A stretch of 64,000 nt of DNA from Cerioporus squamosus (GCA_022592435.1 JABYQS010000078.1:103999-167998), one strand, 5' to 3'; counted from the first letter of the stretch, positions 1-9,917 are shown. Numbers and translations: made by a program. The notes: generated from the sequence alone by a model not told the origin.

Positions 1-1173
1 CATCCCAGTGGAGAAGAGTCGTTGCTCGCCCGCTGCAGGGATATAGCAGACGTCATTGAGAGTGACTTTGACTCGCTCTCCATCCACCAGGGAGTATCCC
101 ACAATTGTACCTTCACCGAGACAGGCAATCTGACCCGCTTGACCATCCTGAGCAGTCCTGAAGTACTTAGGTTGCGCGTACTCACGATAGTCGGTGAAGT
201 CAGACATGATTCCGGTGACATGTGACGATGCACCAGAATCCATGAGCCAGATTGTCTCGACGCGTCCCTCAGCAGCATCAGCTGCGCTGTAGAAAGAAAC
301 GGAGAGCTCGTTCGCGATGTTCGCTACAGGTACAAGAGAGGAGATAGTAGAGATAGTATGCGCATGGTTATGTCCGTTCGAATTCCCATTGCCTTTGCCA
401 GCCTCGTTACCACCCTTGCCAGAGTCCTTGCTCTTCTTCTTGTTCCGCGGATTCTTCTCCGGGAACTTCTTGTAGCAGTTAGAAGAGTCATGGTTGTCCT
501 TGCCGCAGTGGGTGCAAGGAGGTCTAGGTCTCGGCTTCGGCTTCGAGATCTTGTGCGCCTGACCAATCGACGTCCCACGCAAGGAGTCCTCAAGCTTGAG
601 CTTGGGCTTGACCGTCTCGAGGGTTAGGTCAGACTCCTTGGTAGTGTGTAGAATGGTGGAGATCGCCGGTCGGTACGAGTCAGGCATCTTCGAGAAGAGC
701 CAGAAGACCTTGATGTGGTTGGCGAGGGTGTTCGTGCTGTTGGCCGTTAACTCATCCAGGAGCCCAATGAAGGTCTGCACCTGGTCGACGATTGACTTGC
801 TCTCGTCGAACCGAGGGTAGTTGAGAAGATGTTCGAACCGGGAGAAGGAGTACCCGTTGTCCGACTTCTCGTACGTAGCCTTCAAGGCGTCCCAGATCTC
901 CTTAGCGGTCTTCTTCCCTTCGAAGCACTTGGACACCTCAGCACTAGTCTTGTACATGAGGATACCTTGCGCCCGATTGTCCGTCTTTCCCCAGGCCTTC
1001 ACTTCTTCGGCATTTCTGCCATCAGTAGCTGGAGTAGGACGTGCAACACTCCCACTGACGACATCCCAAGCATCAATCATCATCAGATAACTCTTCATCT
1101 GACGAGCCCACTCCTTGTAGCCTTCCTGACCTCTGAGTTGAGGCAGGGTCTTCTCGAGACCGGCTTCCGACAT
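1..1173 (-). CDS. Ty1/copia retrotransposon gag-pol, 5' part (gag, zinc knuckle, start of protease)
   Basis: Reading the minus strand from the ATG at 1173 gives about 390 codons that stay open to the window edge, so the protein is truncated by the window. The N-terminal half reads as a copia-type gag, with a region of the kind (EWARQMKSYLMMIDAW...) seen in copia capsids. A CCHC zinc knuckle follows at about 472-516 (C-THC-GKDNH-DSSNC pattern, CX2CX4HX4C). A Gly/Asn/Lys-rich linker leads to an aspartic protease active site, D-S-G-A-S followed by HVTG, at about 208-243. Gag and protease are in one frame, as usual for copia elements. Integrase and reverse transcriptase would lie beyond position 1. 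The start is the first Met after a long Met-less open stretch, so the true N-terminus is uncertain. Confidence 0.85.
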   Translation of the reverse strand, partial: MSEAGLEKTLPQLRGQEGYKEWARQMKSYLMMIDAWDVVSGSVARPTPATDGRNAEEVKAWGKTDNRAQGILMYKTSAEVSKCFEGKKTAKEIWDALKATYEKSDNGYSFSRFEHLLNYPRFDESKSIVDQVQTFIGLLDELTANSTNTLANHIKVFWLFSKMPDSYRPAISTILHTTKESDLTLETVKPKLKLEDSLRGTSIGQAHKISKPKPRPRPPCTHCGKDNHDSSNCYKKFPEKNPRNKKKSKDSGKGGNEAGKGNGNSNGHNHAHTISTISSLVPVANIANELSVSFYSAADAAEGRVETIWLMDSGASSHVTGIMSDFTDYREYAQPKYFRTAQDGQAGQIACLGEGTIVGYSLVDGERVKVTLNDVCYIPAAGEQRLFSTGM

Positions 1174-1712
1174 CGCAAAGAGATACGAGTAGTCAGTCGG
1201 TTCTGGTGTGTTATCGAGAAGAGGTGGTAGTGCAGGAAGTGTTACGACAGGAGTTGGTGGAGCGGATGGGATCGGTGTAGGATAGGGAGTGTCTGAAGGT
1301 GCAGGGAGAGGAATAGAATCTGGAGACGGAGATGGGAGAGTGACAGGAAGAACTTCAGGAGATGGAAGAACTTCTTCGACCGGTAGAGCAGGAGATTGAG
1401 CAGGAGGGAGTTGTGGTGATGGAGGATGATCGTCTTCTTCAGACTGATCTTCTGATCCTGAGGTAAGAGGACGACAGTCTTGGCCAGAAGCAGGTTCGAT
1501 GTAGCGACGACGAGGGTATGCACAGTTGTCAGGTTTGGCAACCTCGTTGAACCGGTTAGGACACGGTTGGTCGTCGCAGTCTTGAAAGAGACGTTCGTCT
1601 TCTAGCCAGCAGACGTCTCGAGTGTCAGTTGTGTCGTATCGGTGGAAGAGATTTCTACAGTTGAAGTCTGTAGAGGCCACCGTGTCGATGCGAAAGGTTC
1701 AGAAAGTGCGAT
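1174..1712 (-). other. Met-less open frame upstream of copia gag
   Basis: The gag frame stays open upstream of the presumed ATG for about 180 codons, back to a TGA near 1712, but contains no Met. The encoded stretch has a Cys/acid-rich start (a CWLEDERLF...DC pattern) followed by a long Pro/Ser/Val-rich segment. It could be leader sequence, the remains of an N-terminal extension whose start codon was lost, or an exon joined by splicing. Confidence 0.35.
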
Positions 1713-2185
1713 GATTTGAAGATAGCCACGTGCGATGGCAACGAGAGATGGACACCTGTTCAGGTGAACCTCAAACACCAGTAAGCCGAGTATGCCAATG
1801 CCGAGGGTAGAAGTTGCCAACTGTGCCCAGAAAGAACTAGGTACGTATCGTACTGAAAAGTGGTATCGTAAGGAGGGTCCAAACGGTTGTCCTCCGGTCC
1901 TAAGGTGCTAACCACCCCGGATACAACAGCTGGCGGATGCAAGTGCACGGCCTGGCTGAGGGATGCCTGAAATCCTGTACGCCTCGAGAGCGCCAAAGGA
2001 TGTACAACAGTAGATACGATGACTAGCTAATAAAAGCACTCAGGGCTGCGTCACGAGCGCAGAAATGTCCCCCTGGTAGCAGTGTCGGCGGGCACAGTCA
2101 AGATCTAGGGAGTTAGTGGAGGAATGCACGGGCAGGAGTCGTCGAAGAAAGGGTGCGCGCAGAGTGACGACTAGCAACGGTCAGA

Positions 2186-2202
2186 GCGCAGGGCTCATAA
2201 CC
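2186..2202 (-). other. Primer-binding site of the copia element (initiator tRNA-Met half-molecule type)
   Basis: The minus strand directly after the LTR reads GGTTATGAGCCCTGCGC. This is the complement of the anticodon arm of a eukaryotic initiator tRNA-Met (the plus strand reads GCGCAGGGCTCATAACC), not of a tRNA 3' end. Copia itself is known to prime with a cleaved initiator tRNA-Met 5' half, so the match supports both the family call and the LTR border. Confidence 0.75.
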
Positions 2203-2802
2203 TGATGAAGTCTGAACCTGTGAAGGCAAGTCGCAACGACTAGCAGACGAGTGGACAACACGAGTCCTCAGTCAGTAGAGCAAAAGACTGATAGCATAGA
2301 CACAAGTACCTAGCAGACGAGTGGACAACACGAGCTACAAAGTACTTGTAAGTAAAGCATAAGTAAGCATAGGTAGGCGAGTACTTACTCCTCAGTCAGT
2401 AGAGCAAAAGACTGAGGAGACGAAGCCCAAGAGTCCCTCCTTATATACTGTGTCTGGAGTAGCATGAGTAAGCGACAGAAAGGAGATCATAATGCTGTCT
2501 GAGTCAGAACGAGTAGGGATGACTCAGACGATGACGAAGGATGACGAAGATACGACAAATACGAGGTCACAAGGGCATGTCTAGTACAGCCCAGAGATAT
2601 CTAGAAAGAACTAGAAAGGTCCGGAGCGTTGCAGAACGCACTGGAATGGACTGGAAACAAAGAGAAGCCAGGTAACCACATGGTTTCGTACAACGTACCC
2701 TAAAAGGAAAGGAAGAAGCATAGCCTAAGATCTAATCGTAAGAGGCTGTGCCCATAGCGCCTAATGCGCAACTAATGTCCATAGTCCATAGTAAGTTCAA
2801 CA
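2203..2802 (-). repeat. 5' LTR of the copia element (600 bp)
   Basis: On the minus strand it begins TGTTGAAC (2802 downwards) and ends TTCATCA (2203), giving the usual TG...CA termini, and it abuts the primer-binding site. A TATA box (TATATAAG, plus positions 2440-2447) lies about 355 bp into it. The stretch after it holds two direct duplications: a 24-bp unit at 2241-2264 and 2311-2334, and a 27-bp unit at 2265-2291 and 2389-2415. The partner LTR lies outside the window, so the target duplication cannot be checked. Confidence 0.8.
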
Positions 2803-3529
2803 GTTCAACCACTCATGGGTCACGGGCCCCCAATCTAGTCATGATTTGGGTGCCTATCGCATGTCACTAGAAGGCTGGTCGGAACCACTCTCTGGGTGCT
2901 AAGACCCGGGGGCAGTGTGCTGTCATGTGCCCTGTCTTTGGTGAGAATCTGGCTGGATGTCATAGTCACTGCGTTCCTAGTCAATTCTGTCCGAACTATT
3001 CGAAATGGTACAGTATGTGAGTATCATTAGAACACTTCCCATATTACAGTACTCTTTATCCATATCTGAAGTAGTGCCCACGTCTTGTAGGCTCTGGCCA
3101 AGCTTCCCTGAGCCTGTGCCGTCTTGTAGAGCTGGGCCTCAGGTTTGACAAGGTCATCGCTCTCCATGTCAAGCCATAGCCAGGGTGTTTGTGCCAAGCC
3201 AAGCTCCGCACACCACTACCTGTATTGTTCACCAACTGTCCCATCTCACGTCATAATCCTAGTACGCACAGCATTGAATTTGGCTTCTCAATGTTGTTGC
3301 ATGACAATTCACTGCCCAGTAGCAGATTGGCTTTAGCACAATTCCAGAATACGGGTACAGGAAGAGCAGAGTGCTACTGTGCACATCTCTGCCTCTGACA
3401 ACTCCTATAGATGCTATGATGTTGTTGCAGCCCCCAAAGCAAGTGTAGCATTGAACTAGGTAGCTGACGGCCTGGTAGTACGACGCAGTGTCGATTATTG
3501 TGGGCGCTTAATGGTGCTGAGAGGTCATC
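2803..3529. other. No gene seen between copia LTR and palindrome block
   Basis: Only short overlapping reading frames occur, none resembling a protein family. The copia insertion site should be at 2803. Confidence 0.5.
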
Positions 3530-3574
3530 GTGGGCGACCGTGCATTTGGGTGCTACGGTTCAGCTGAGAGGAGA

Positions 3575-3752
3575 AGGGCGTGCTGCTTTGCGCGCGCGGT
3601 GTTGAACAAGCGGTTGACCACCAAACATAGCGCACGAGCGGTCGACCGCTCGCTGCGATCATCCAGAGGAGAACTGCGTGCTGCTGTGCGCGCGTCTATG
3701 CCGAATGAGCGGTTGACCGCCGAACATAGCACACGAGCGGTCGACCGCTCGT
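3575..3752. repeat. Direct repeat of about 98 bp containing palindromes
   Basis: Two imperfect copies follow each other. Each runs through GCGTGCTGCT, a GCGGTTGACC-type half palindrome and ACATAGC, and ends in the perfect 16-bp palindrome GAGCGGTCGACCGCTC (3636-3651 and 3735-3750). The period is close to 98 bp. Confidence 0.7.
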
Positions 3753-3800
3753 AACAATATATACCGGACGAACACTCGTAACGATATATACTGATCCTAA

Positions 3801-3907
3801 CATTCAGTGGCCGTACGGCCATTTACGGTAGCTGGAAAGTGGCCTTATATATATAACCTTGTCGGCCACTTTCCAGCTACCGTAAATGGCCGTACGGCCA
3901 CTGAATG
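3801..3907. repeat. Perfect inverted repeat, 44-bp arms, 19-bp loop
   Basis: Positions 3801-3844 and 3864-3907 are exact reverse complements, separated by the AT-rich TTATATATATAACCTTGTC. Each arm contains the smaller palindrome GGCCGTACGGCC. The full sequence could form a long hairpin or cruciform. Confidence 0.9.
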
Positions 3908-4179
3908 TTTAGCCACCAAATGTTAGTGGGTATATATAACAAAGCGATTGGTCGGCCCCCCGTCTACTATTGTGAGCGGCCGGCCGCCCGCAGAATGTTA
4001 GAAGCGGTATATATTGTTCCTTACCTCCGCCTAAGCCTTAATCAGCCACAAAAGTATCTATCAATGACGGGTGCGATGCCGCAGAGCGGTCGACCGCTCG
4101 AGATGTACATCCAGATTTTTTTGACTGCGTGAACACCTTCTGTGGCCAAGGAAATTAGTGTAGAACACTCTCCTACACC

Positions 4180-4207
4180 CCTTCTGAGCGGTCGACCGCT
4201 CAGAAGG
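4180..4207. repeat. 28-bp perfect palindrome built on GAGCGGTCGACCGCTC
   Basis: The 16-bp core at 4186-4201 is extended symmetrically by CCTTCT and AGAAGG. Another exact copy of the core is at 4084-4099. Confidence 0.85.
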
Positions 4208-4244
4208 CAACTTGGGCTGCTACGGTGGCCACTCATTTCCTGTT

Positions 4245-4432
4245 GCGAGCGGTCGTCCGCTCGATACCTAATGTGAGCGGTCGACGGCTCATTTCCTGTC
4301 GCGAGCGGTCGTCCGCTGGATACCTAATGTGAGCGGTCGACGGCTCATTTCCTGTCGCGAGCGGTCGTCCGCTCGATACCTATTGCAAGCAGTCGTCCGC
4401 TCATTCCCTGTCACGAGCGGTCGTCCGCTCGG
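4245..4432. repeat. 56-bp tandem repeat of palindromic motifs
   Basis: Unit starts at 4245, 4301 and 4357 are exactly 56 bp apart, with a degenerate fourth unit from 4385. Each unit holds two near-palindromes, GAGCGGTCGTCCGCTC and GAGCGGTCGACGGCTC, separated by ATACCTAATGT and ATTTCCTGTC. They are variants of the exact palindromes just upstream. Confidence 0.85.
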
Positions 4433-5171
4433 TCACTAGTCATGCCTACATCCCCTCCGCTTCCACAATCTATGCTCTCCAGCAGCCCGACCGCTCCCAA
4501 CGTACATTGAGCCGCATAAGGGTCACCCTTACCTCAGCCTAACCCTTACTGGGTTACAGAAATACCTATCAATCTAGGGTTGAAACCCCCATTCTAGGGT
4601 TGGCCCCCATACCAAACGGCTTCCCTGGCCACCCTGGATGCTCTCATAACCCTAAGCATCAGTGTGAGTCCACGCGTGAAGTTCTGCATCGCCAGCCACA
4701 CGACGGCCTGTTCGCAGACATGTGAGCCATCGCAATCAACAGTGTCCTCGGAATGATCACACACCTAAGATGTTACAAGGGTCGGGTAAGCCGTCAGTCT
4801 CCCAAGTCTACCTCATGAGGGGAAGCGACAACAACAAGGATGAGACTGCAAATGTTACACGGACATCCTCCCGAACGACATAGCCCGAGCGGTTGTTGCC
4901 ACATGGCGTCACGTCCAGCCGCCAACCCTCACCATACAGCTTCTGCGCCCGTCCGGAAGACCGTGTGAACCATCGGAACGGAACGACTGTCCGCCCATCG
5001 ACGAGCTTTGCAGGTTCGTATACGAAGTAGTGTTGACTGCTGACACGGACCATGGGAGTCGCAATCTCTGGTGAGAGCTGGTGCAGCCAGCGCGAGGCTT
5101 GCCAGCACTCCTTGAGCATCGACCCGCTGTCCTCAGGGTAGAAGTGTAGATGCGGCCGGATACATGGGTTG

Positions 5172-5893
5172 TGTTAAGACTGTGCGTGCCAAGTCAAATT
5201 CCGGAAGGAAGTCCAAAGTCCAAAGTCCAAAGGCAGCGCGGGAGTGAAGACTTCAGCGAAGTTATTGACCAACGCCCTGAGGAGACGCAAGTTGTCTTCT
5301 ATTTGCAAAGGAACAGAACTCCGGAGTTTATACCGGAGTAAGCAATGAAGGAGGAAGTCAAGCAGAGAGTGAACCAAAGAGCCAGAAGCCGAGTGACCAG
5401 AGTCGGAAGACGGAGGTCGGAGGTCGGAGGTCGGAAGTCCGGACGGAGGTGTGGACGGGTTTCAGAAGAGAAGGCAATAGATTGAGTTGTTGATACCGAG
5501 AAGGATAAGAGGGAAGTAAACAAAATATCAAAACTGAGGTCTAAGGGAGAATACAAGCAGGCTTAAATACTAAAGTCCGGAGGTCCGAAAGGGGTAAGCT
5601 AAAAGTAGAGACAGGAGTCGGAGTCCGGTGCCAAGGCGGAAGCAAGTAAGTAGCCAATAGGAAATGGAGGTAAGTGCGGATACAAGTGGATACAAGCGTG
5701 GATACAAACGGGTAATACTATTGGGACTGATGAGGTGATCGGAGTCCGAGGGAGATGGATAGTAAGGGGTAAGTATTGTAGTAAAGATGAGTCATAACAA
5801 AGGAATGAGGAAGTAAGTATGAGTCAATGGACGAACCGGAGTCCAGTCGGAGTTGAGACCGGAGTTGGGTGACTTGGAGCACGGGATGTAACA
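5172..5893. mobile_element. Solo LTR (722 bp) with 5-bp target duplication
   Basis: The insert begins TGTTAAGAC and ends GATGTAACA, giving TGTTA/TAACA inverted ends. It is flanked by the 5-bp duplication GGTTG (5167-5171 and 5894-5898). Removing the insert and one duplicate joins ATGGCCAACC to CATGTATCCGG on the minus strand and restores the transposon frame (EMANP-CIRPHLHFYPEDSG). There is no internal coding region, so this is a solo LTR left by recombination. The superfamily is not clear. Confidence 0.88.
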
Positions 5894-6858
5894 GGTTGGC
5901 CATCTCCTGCATCGCTCAGAAATGTCAGTGACCGCTACCGCCAGCGCGATATGATATGATCCTTACCTGTGCGAGAATTGCGGCCAAATCGTTTAAGTAG
6001 CATACATGTCCGAGAGGACCCTTCTGCCAAATCGCTGCTACACCGCACCGGTCCTGTAGCATCTTGTCAATCATTTTGAGGACGAAGAGCGACGGCCTCT
6101 GGTCCAGCCCAAGGACGTCCATGGCCCATAAAATTATCTCCATCTGGTGATCGGAGAACAACGAGTGGGGAAGGTGGCGTAGGATGTCTAGAACACATGT
6201 CTGTTGAATTGTCTCTCGATCAGTCCTGCCAGTGGTAACTCCTCGTTAGACGTGTATCACGCGTACCTGCTTGTCGGGCCATGGGTACCACTGTGGATCA
6301 ATCGGAGCATTGCGAGTCCTTCGAGTTCCAGCTGCAAGTGGATCTGCGACGGAGTGGCGAGATGTTAGACGGAACGCGTACAGATAGGGTCGCGGAAGAT
6401 GCGACTCACCGGGAACTTCAAGAGCTCAAGCAGTATGCCGGACGTCTTCAGGCTGAGGCTCTTCATGCTCAGCGGGCTCAGAATCGGAGTCGGAGTCCTC
6501 CCCACCCAGGATCCAGTCGTCGAGTTGGTTGGTGAGCGCTGAGAGTGCGGCTTGAGTGTGCGAGGGAGCGATCGTCCCGCCAAGCTGAGCAGAAACTGTG
6601 GACCATAGTGATGGAGGGTCCGGTCAAGTCCGGTTTTTTGACCCCCTGAGGATCGAACCGAGGACTGCAACCTAACTGGACCACTTACCAGTCCGGTTAT
6701 AGTGCACCTCAACTGTATAATTTGTAACTGGACCATAACCACGGTCCAGTTATTGGTTTAAACCGGTTATTAACTGAAAATTATGTGACATTACAATTTC
6801 TACTGATACTGACTACAAACAGCTACTAGAACATATTCACAACCTTTTTGCACATGCG

Positions 6859-6920
6859 GGAATTGAACTCAAGGCCTCCGAAGCCATAGCAGAGCCGCAG
6901 GAAATGTACCAGCTGAGCCA
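6859..6920 (-). other. tRNA-like A/B box module inside the MITE (minus strand)
   Basis: An A-box match (TGGCTCAGCTGG, 6909-6920) and a B-box match (GTTCAATTCC, 6859-6868) are separated by 40 nt. The acceptor and D stems do not fold properly, so this is not a functional tRNA gene. It could be a tRNA-derived relic or an internal Pol III promoter. Confidence 0.4.
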
Positions 6921-7060
6921 ACAGTGCATCCTATGTACAGCTACTAGTGGCACTAAGTATAGGCGCCAATTGTAGATAAGATAACCGCAAGATAAGACTA
7001 GGTTAGATGACAAAAAGTCGTCTTATCAGCTATCTACAACTGTTTAATTACAAGTTCTAA

Positions 7061-7123
7061 TGGCTCATTTGGTTTGGTGTCTGGCTTGCAGTGCAATTTT
7101 GTTATGTGTGCCGGTTCAAGCCC
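7061..7123 (+). other. Second tRNA-like A/B box module inside the MITE (plus strand)
   Basis: TGGCTCATTTGG (7061-7072) resembles an A box and GGTTCAAGCCC (7113-7123) a B box, again 40 nt apart. The orientation is opposite to the module at 6859-6920. No cloverleaf is evident. Confidence 0.35.
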
Positions 7124-7883
7124 CTCTGGTGCCACTCCAGTTATTGACCGGTTCTGACCGGTTACATCGGTTATCACCTACTGGTCCATCAAGTAAGACC
7201 GATAACTGAACTGTAACTGGACCAATGAATTTCCGGTTAAAGTCCGGTTCTTTTCGGTGCAGTTGCGGTTTAATCACGGTTTTCGACCGGTCCTGTAACT
7301 GGACCCTCCATCACTAGTGGACCAGTCTATGTGTCGCTCAGTATGCGTCGCATCGATGTCATCATCTAAGTGATAGCTGCTGTCAGCTTGGTGCGGCGCT
7401 GCATCGTCGATCGTAGTGTTGACGTCTCGGAGAAGCGCGGCCAAGGGGCCGACGACTTGGTGCGGGTTGGCACCGAGGCTCGGCGGCGGCGCAGTGCTTG
7501 TAGACGCGACCATCGAAGCCTTTCGCAGCTGGCGCTGTACCGCGGCTACGTGTCCTTGAGTTTGTTCGTGCCGCTGTGCCTTTCTGTACTCGAACCACGT
7601 CGGAGGCTCGCAGGCGAGACACCTCCACTTCTTCTTCTGTACGCCTGTCCCAGGGAGCCACCCTAACATGCCGTCAGTCCCTGGATGCATCTTCATGACC
7701 TCGCGTAAGTATACGAACATCTTGAGTCGAGTCTGCTCTTCTCTACCGGTCGCTGTACCTTGGATTGTGTCGCCATACTCGCGAAGCTCGAACGGACGAC
7801 TCGGACAGAAGTGCGAACTCGAATGGGGGCTCCGCAGGCTGATCATGATAAGAGGCAAGGGCCTCGCGTCCGTGGCCATGTGA

Positions 7884-8342
7884 GCTAGTAGCGAAAAAGG
7901 TATGATTACATCGTAGTTGATCGGGACGTTGGGCTGTCGTCCAAATGGCGGGCGCAGTCTGCTACAAGCCCAGTTATAATGAAGTTCAAGCTAAGTTTAT
8001 TGATTGAGCTAAGAGCCGACCGGCGTCTATGTGCCTTCAGCTTCCCAGTAAACGGATCTCTGGCCGTGTACTGATCCCGACCACACTGTGCGCGGGCGCG
8101 TGATGACTAAGCGTTTCATTCTGCTCGCAGCCATTGCCCGTCCCCACCAGTTCGCCGCGGAGACGTTCTTCCCACGTGGAATATGACGCGCCGTTGGGCC
8201 GCGCCTGCACGGCCGTGGCTACGCTTGTTTCCTCCCGACTACTCGCTTTCTTCCTCTGTCTGACTACGGTAACCCTCACCTCAACGTTCAACGCCGACGC
8301 TGCTGTCTACTTCTGCTTCCCTCCTGTGCTCGAGCTCGCGTG
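7884..8342. other. Intergenic, upstream of the Mit_KHE1-type gene
   Basis: No coding family is seen. It includes the border of the transposon remnant and presumably the promoter of the gene starting at 8343. No clear TATA box was found. Confidence 0.5.
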
Positions 8343-9917
8343 ATGTCCGCGGCCAATGCTGCGCGTAGCGCCACGCGTTCTTTGCGCATCATCGCGCTCC
8401 CGCTCACCCCGCACTGCAATGTGAACGGCAAGGCTGTCGAGCACCTGACGTATTACCATTTTGTCACCCCGCAAGAGAACAAGAAGTCCTCGAGCTGGGC
8501 AAAGTGGGCCGTAGCGAAGGCGTCGGACGCATGGGCGGGACTTGGGAAGGCTGAGGAAGGGACTTGGAAGGTGAGTACATACTTCTTCCTCTCGTTGTTT
8601 GTCGCGCGTCTGCTCCCCGCGGTCCTACATGCCCATGTCCTGCCTCGAGATGGCCGTCTGGGTAGCACAGCGATGGACTGTGCTGTGCCGGGATGGGCCA
8701 CGGAGTTTCAGCAAGACTCGCACGGACCTAGGTCCACATAGGCACCCACGTCGTCAGCACACGCCGGCCGTGTCCTGCGCGAAAGCGCTCCCAAATGAGA
8801 GTTTCGCTTTGGGAAGCCAGCCTAACAGGCACGTCCTTGCTTGTGTTGAGCCCAGTGCACTACGCGGCCGTTGAACTAAGGCGCGTTCATGTTCATGCGA
8901 ACCTCGTCAACTATTTCCACGACGTTCCCAGTACTCGGTCACTTCGTCGTCCGCTGCTTGTCATTGATGCGACTTCCCTCACCCAGCGCAAAACGTTTCT
9001 GTACGGCGAACGCCTGGTAGACCGACTGGACTTCGAAGAGCTCGCGCTCAAGTCGCTCGACCCCTCACTCGCTCCCAAGCTCTCCGACCTCGTCCCCGGG
9101 ACGCAAGAATCCAAGCCCCGGAGCACGCCAGTGGTGCGTACCTCATCTCGACTTCTCGAATGCCGTGCCAATGTGTTGACGCAGCACCCGATTCCCGTCC
9201 GCTAACCCACTTCGCCTCCCCGTGGTAATCCCAACTTGCGTTCGCAACCGACAGATCCCGATGGTCTACCCGTCTTCGGTCTGCAGCGCGCCCATTCCGC
9301 ACCTACACTCTCTCCTCGAGAAGCGCACTCCCCGACATAAGAAGGGCTTCTGGATGTGGCTCCTGGTCTCGCCGCTGACCGCGCCCTTCATGATCGTCCG
9401 TGCGTTCTCTCTCTGTCTCCGACCTCGGAGCCTGTCCCGCCATACTGACGTGACGCGCGCGCATCATAGCCGTGATCCCGAACCTCCCGTTCTTCTTCTG
9501 CGTGTGGCGTTCATGGTCGCACTATCAGGGTACGTCTCCAGCGACTCGAGTCTCATCCGGAGTACACGACTGACCGCGTCCGTTTATGCAGCGTACAAGG
9601 CGTCGCAATATCTCGACGCGTTCCTGCAGCAAGGCGCCATCGTGCCCGAAGCGAGCCCCCAGCTCGACGTGATCTACGCCAAGTACGCACCGGCGCCGCC
9701 ACGAGAGTCGAAGGACGCGGCGGAGTCGGCATCGGAGAAGTCGTCGCCTGAGTCGGAGGATGCGTCTGCGTCGAGTCCGAGTCTGCTGTTGACGAAGGAG
9801 GCGGTGCCGGAGCTGCAGAAGACTCTCGAGCTCCCGGAGGACTCGACGTTCGCGGCGGACATGTATCGCGCCCTGGAGCAGGCGCGGATACGGTTAGAGG
9901 GGAGCGCGAAGAAGTAG
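8343..9917 (+). CDS. Mitochondrial K+/H+ exchange-related protein (Mit_KHE1 family)
   Basis: Five exons fit without a break: 8343-8570, 8987-9133, 9255-9399, 9470-9529 and 9592-9917. All junctions are GT...AG and the phases agree, giving about 305 residues. The spliced protein reads LPLTPHCNVNGKAVEHLTYYHF, then FLYGERLVDRLDFEELALKS, HSLLEKRTPRHKKGFWMWL, TAPFMIVPVIPNLPFFFCVW and AYKASQYLDAF. These are hallmarks of the fungal family with yeast YDL183C, linked to mitochondrial potassium/proton exchange. The central hydrophobic stretch (WLLVSPLTAPFMIVPVIPNLPFFFCVW) should be membrane-embedded. The C-terminus is a Ser/Glu-rich, probably soluble tail. Intron 1 is 416 bp, much longer than the other three (62-121 bp). 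The start is the ATG at 8343. Confidence 0.85.

Larger units (their letters stand above)
6606..7316. mobile_element. hAT-like MITE (711 bp), 8-bp target duplication
   Basis: The terminal inverted repeats read TAGTGATGGAGGGTCCGGT on the left and, as reverse complement of the right end, TAGTGATGGAGGGTCCAGT. The element is flanked by the perfect 8-bp direct repeat GTGGACCA (6598-6605 and 7317-7324). An 8-bp duplication with short TIRs fits the hAT superfamily. It has no transposase frame, so it is non-autonomous. It sits in the degraded transposon gene, and its removal restores the frame there (HIDWSTVSAQLGG). It contains two tRNA-like modules in opposite orientation. Confidence 0.88.
4808..7883 (-). 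pseudogene. Degraded DNA-transposon-associated gene (Agaricomycete family), interrupted by two insertions
   Basis: On the minus strand the coding pieces run from an N-terminal segment at 7879-7317 with a Cys2/His2-type zinc-binding pattern (WRCLACEPPTWFEY...H...H). An acidic segment follows at about 6597-6435, with an in-frame TGA near its end. The conserved core lies at about 6290-5925 (YPWPDK, LDILRHLP, then SDHQMEIILWAMDVLG, ending LGHVCYLNDLAAILAQ). The chain continues through EMANPCIRPHLHFYPEDSG, which is split by a solo LTR, into 5160-4808 (ASRWLHQLSPEIATPMVRV, FVYEPAKLVDG). I recognise this order from a widespread mushroom family carried on transposons of Plavaka-like type, but I am not sure of the exact superfamily. 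No 3' exons could be traced below about 4800. The in-frame stop and two insertions make it a relic. Confidence 0.65.

Noticed and set aside
324..627. 89-codon frames on both strands over the copia gag
   Set aside because: They are antisense or off-frame shadows of the gag zinc-knuckle region.
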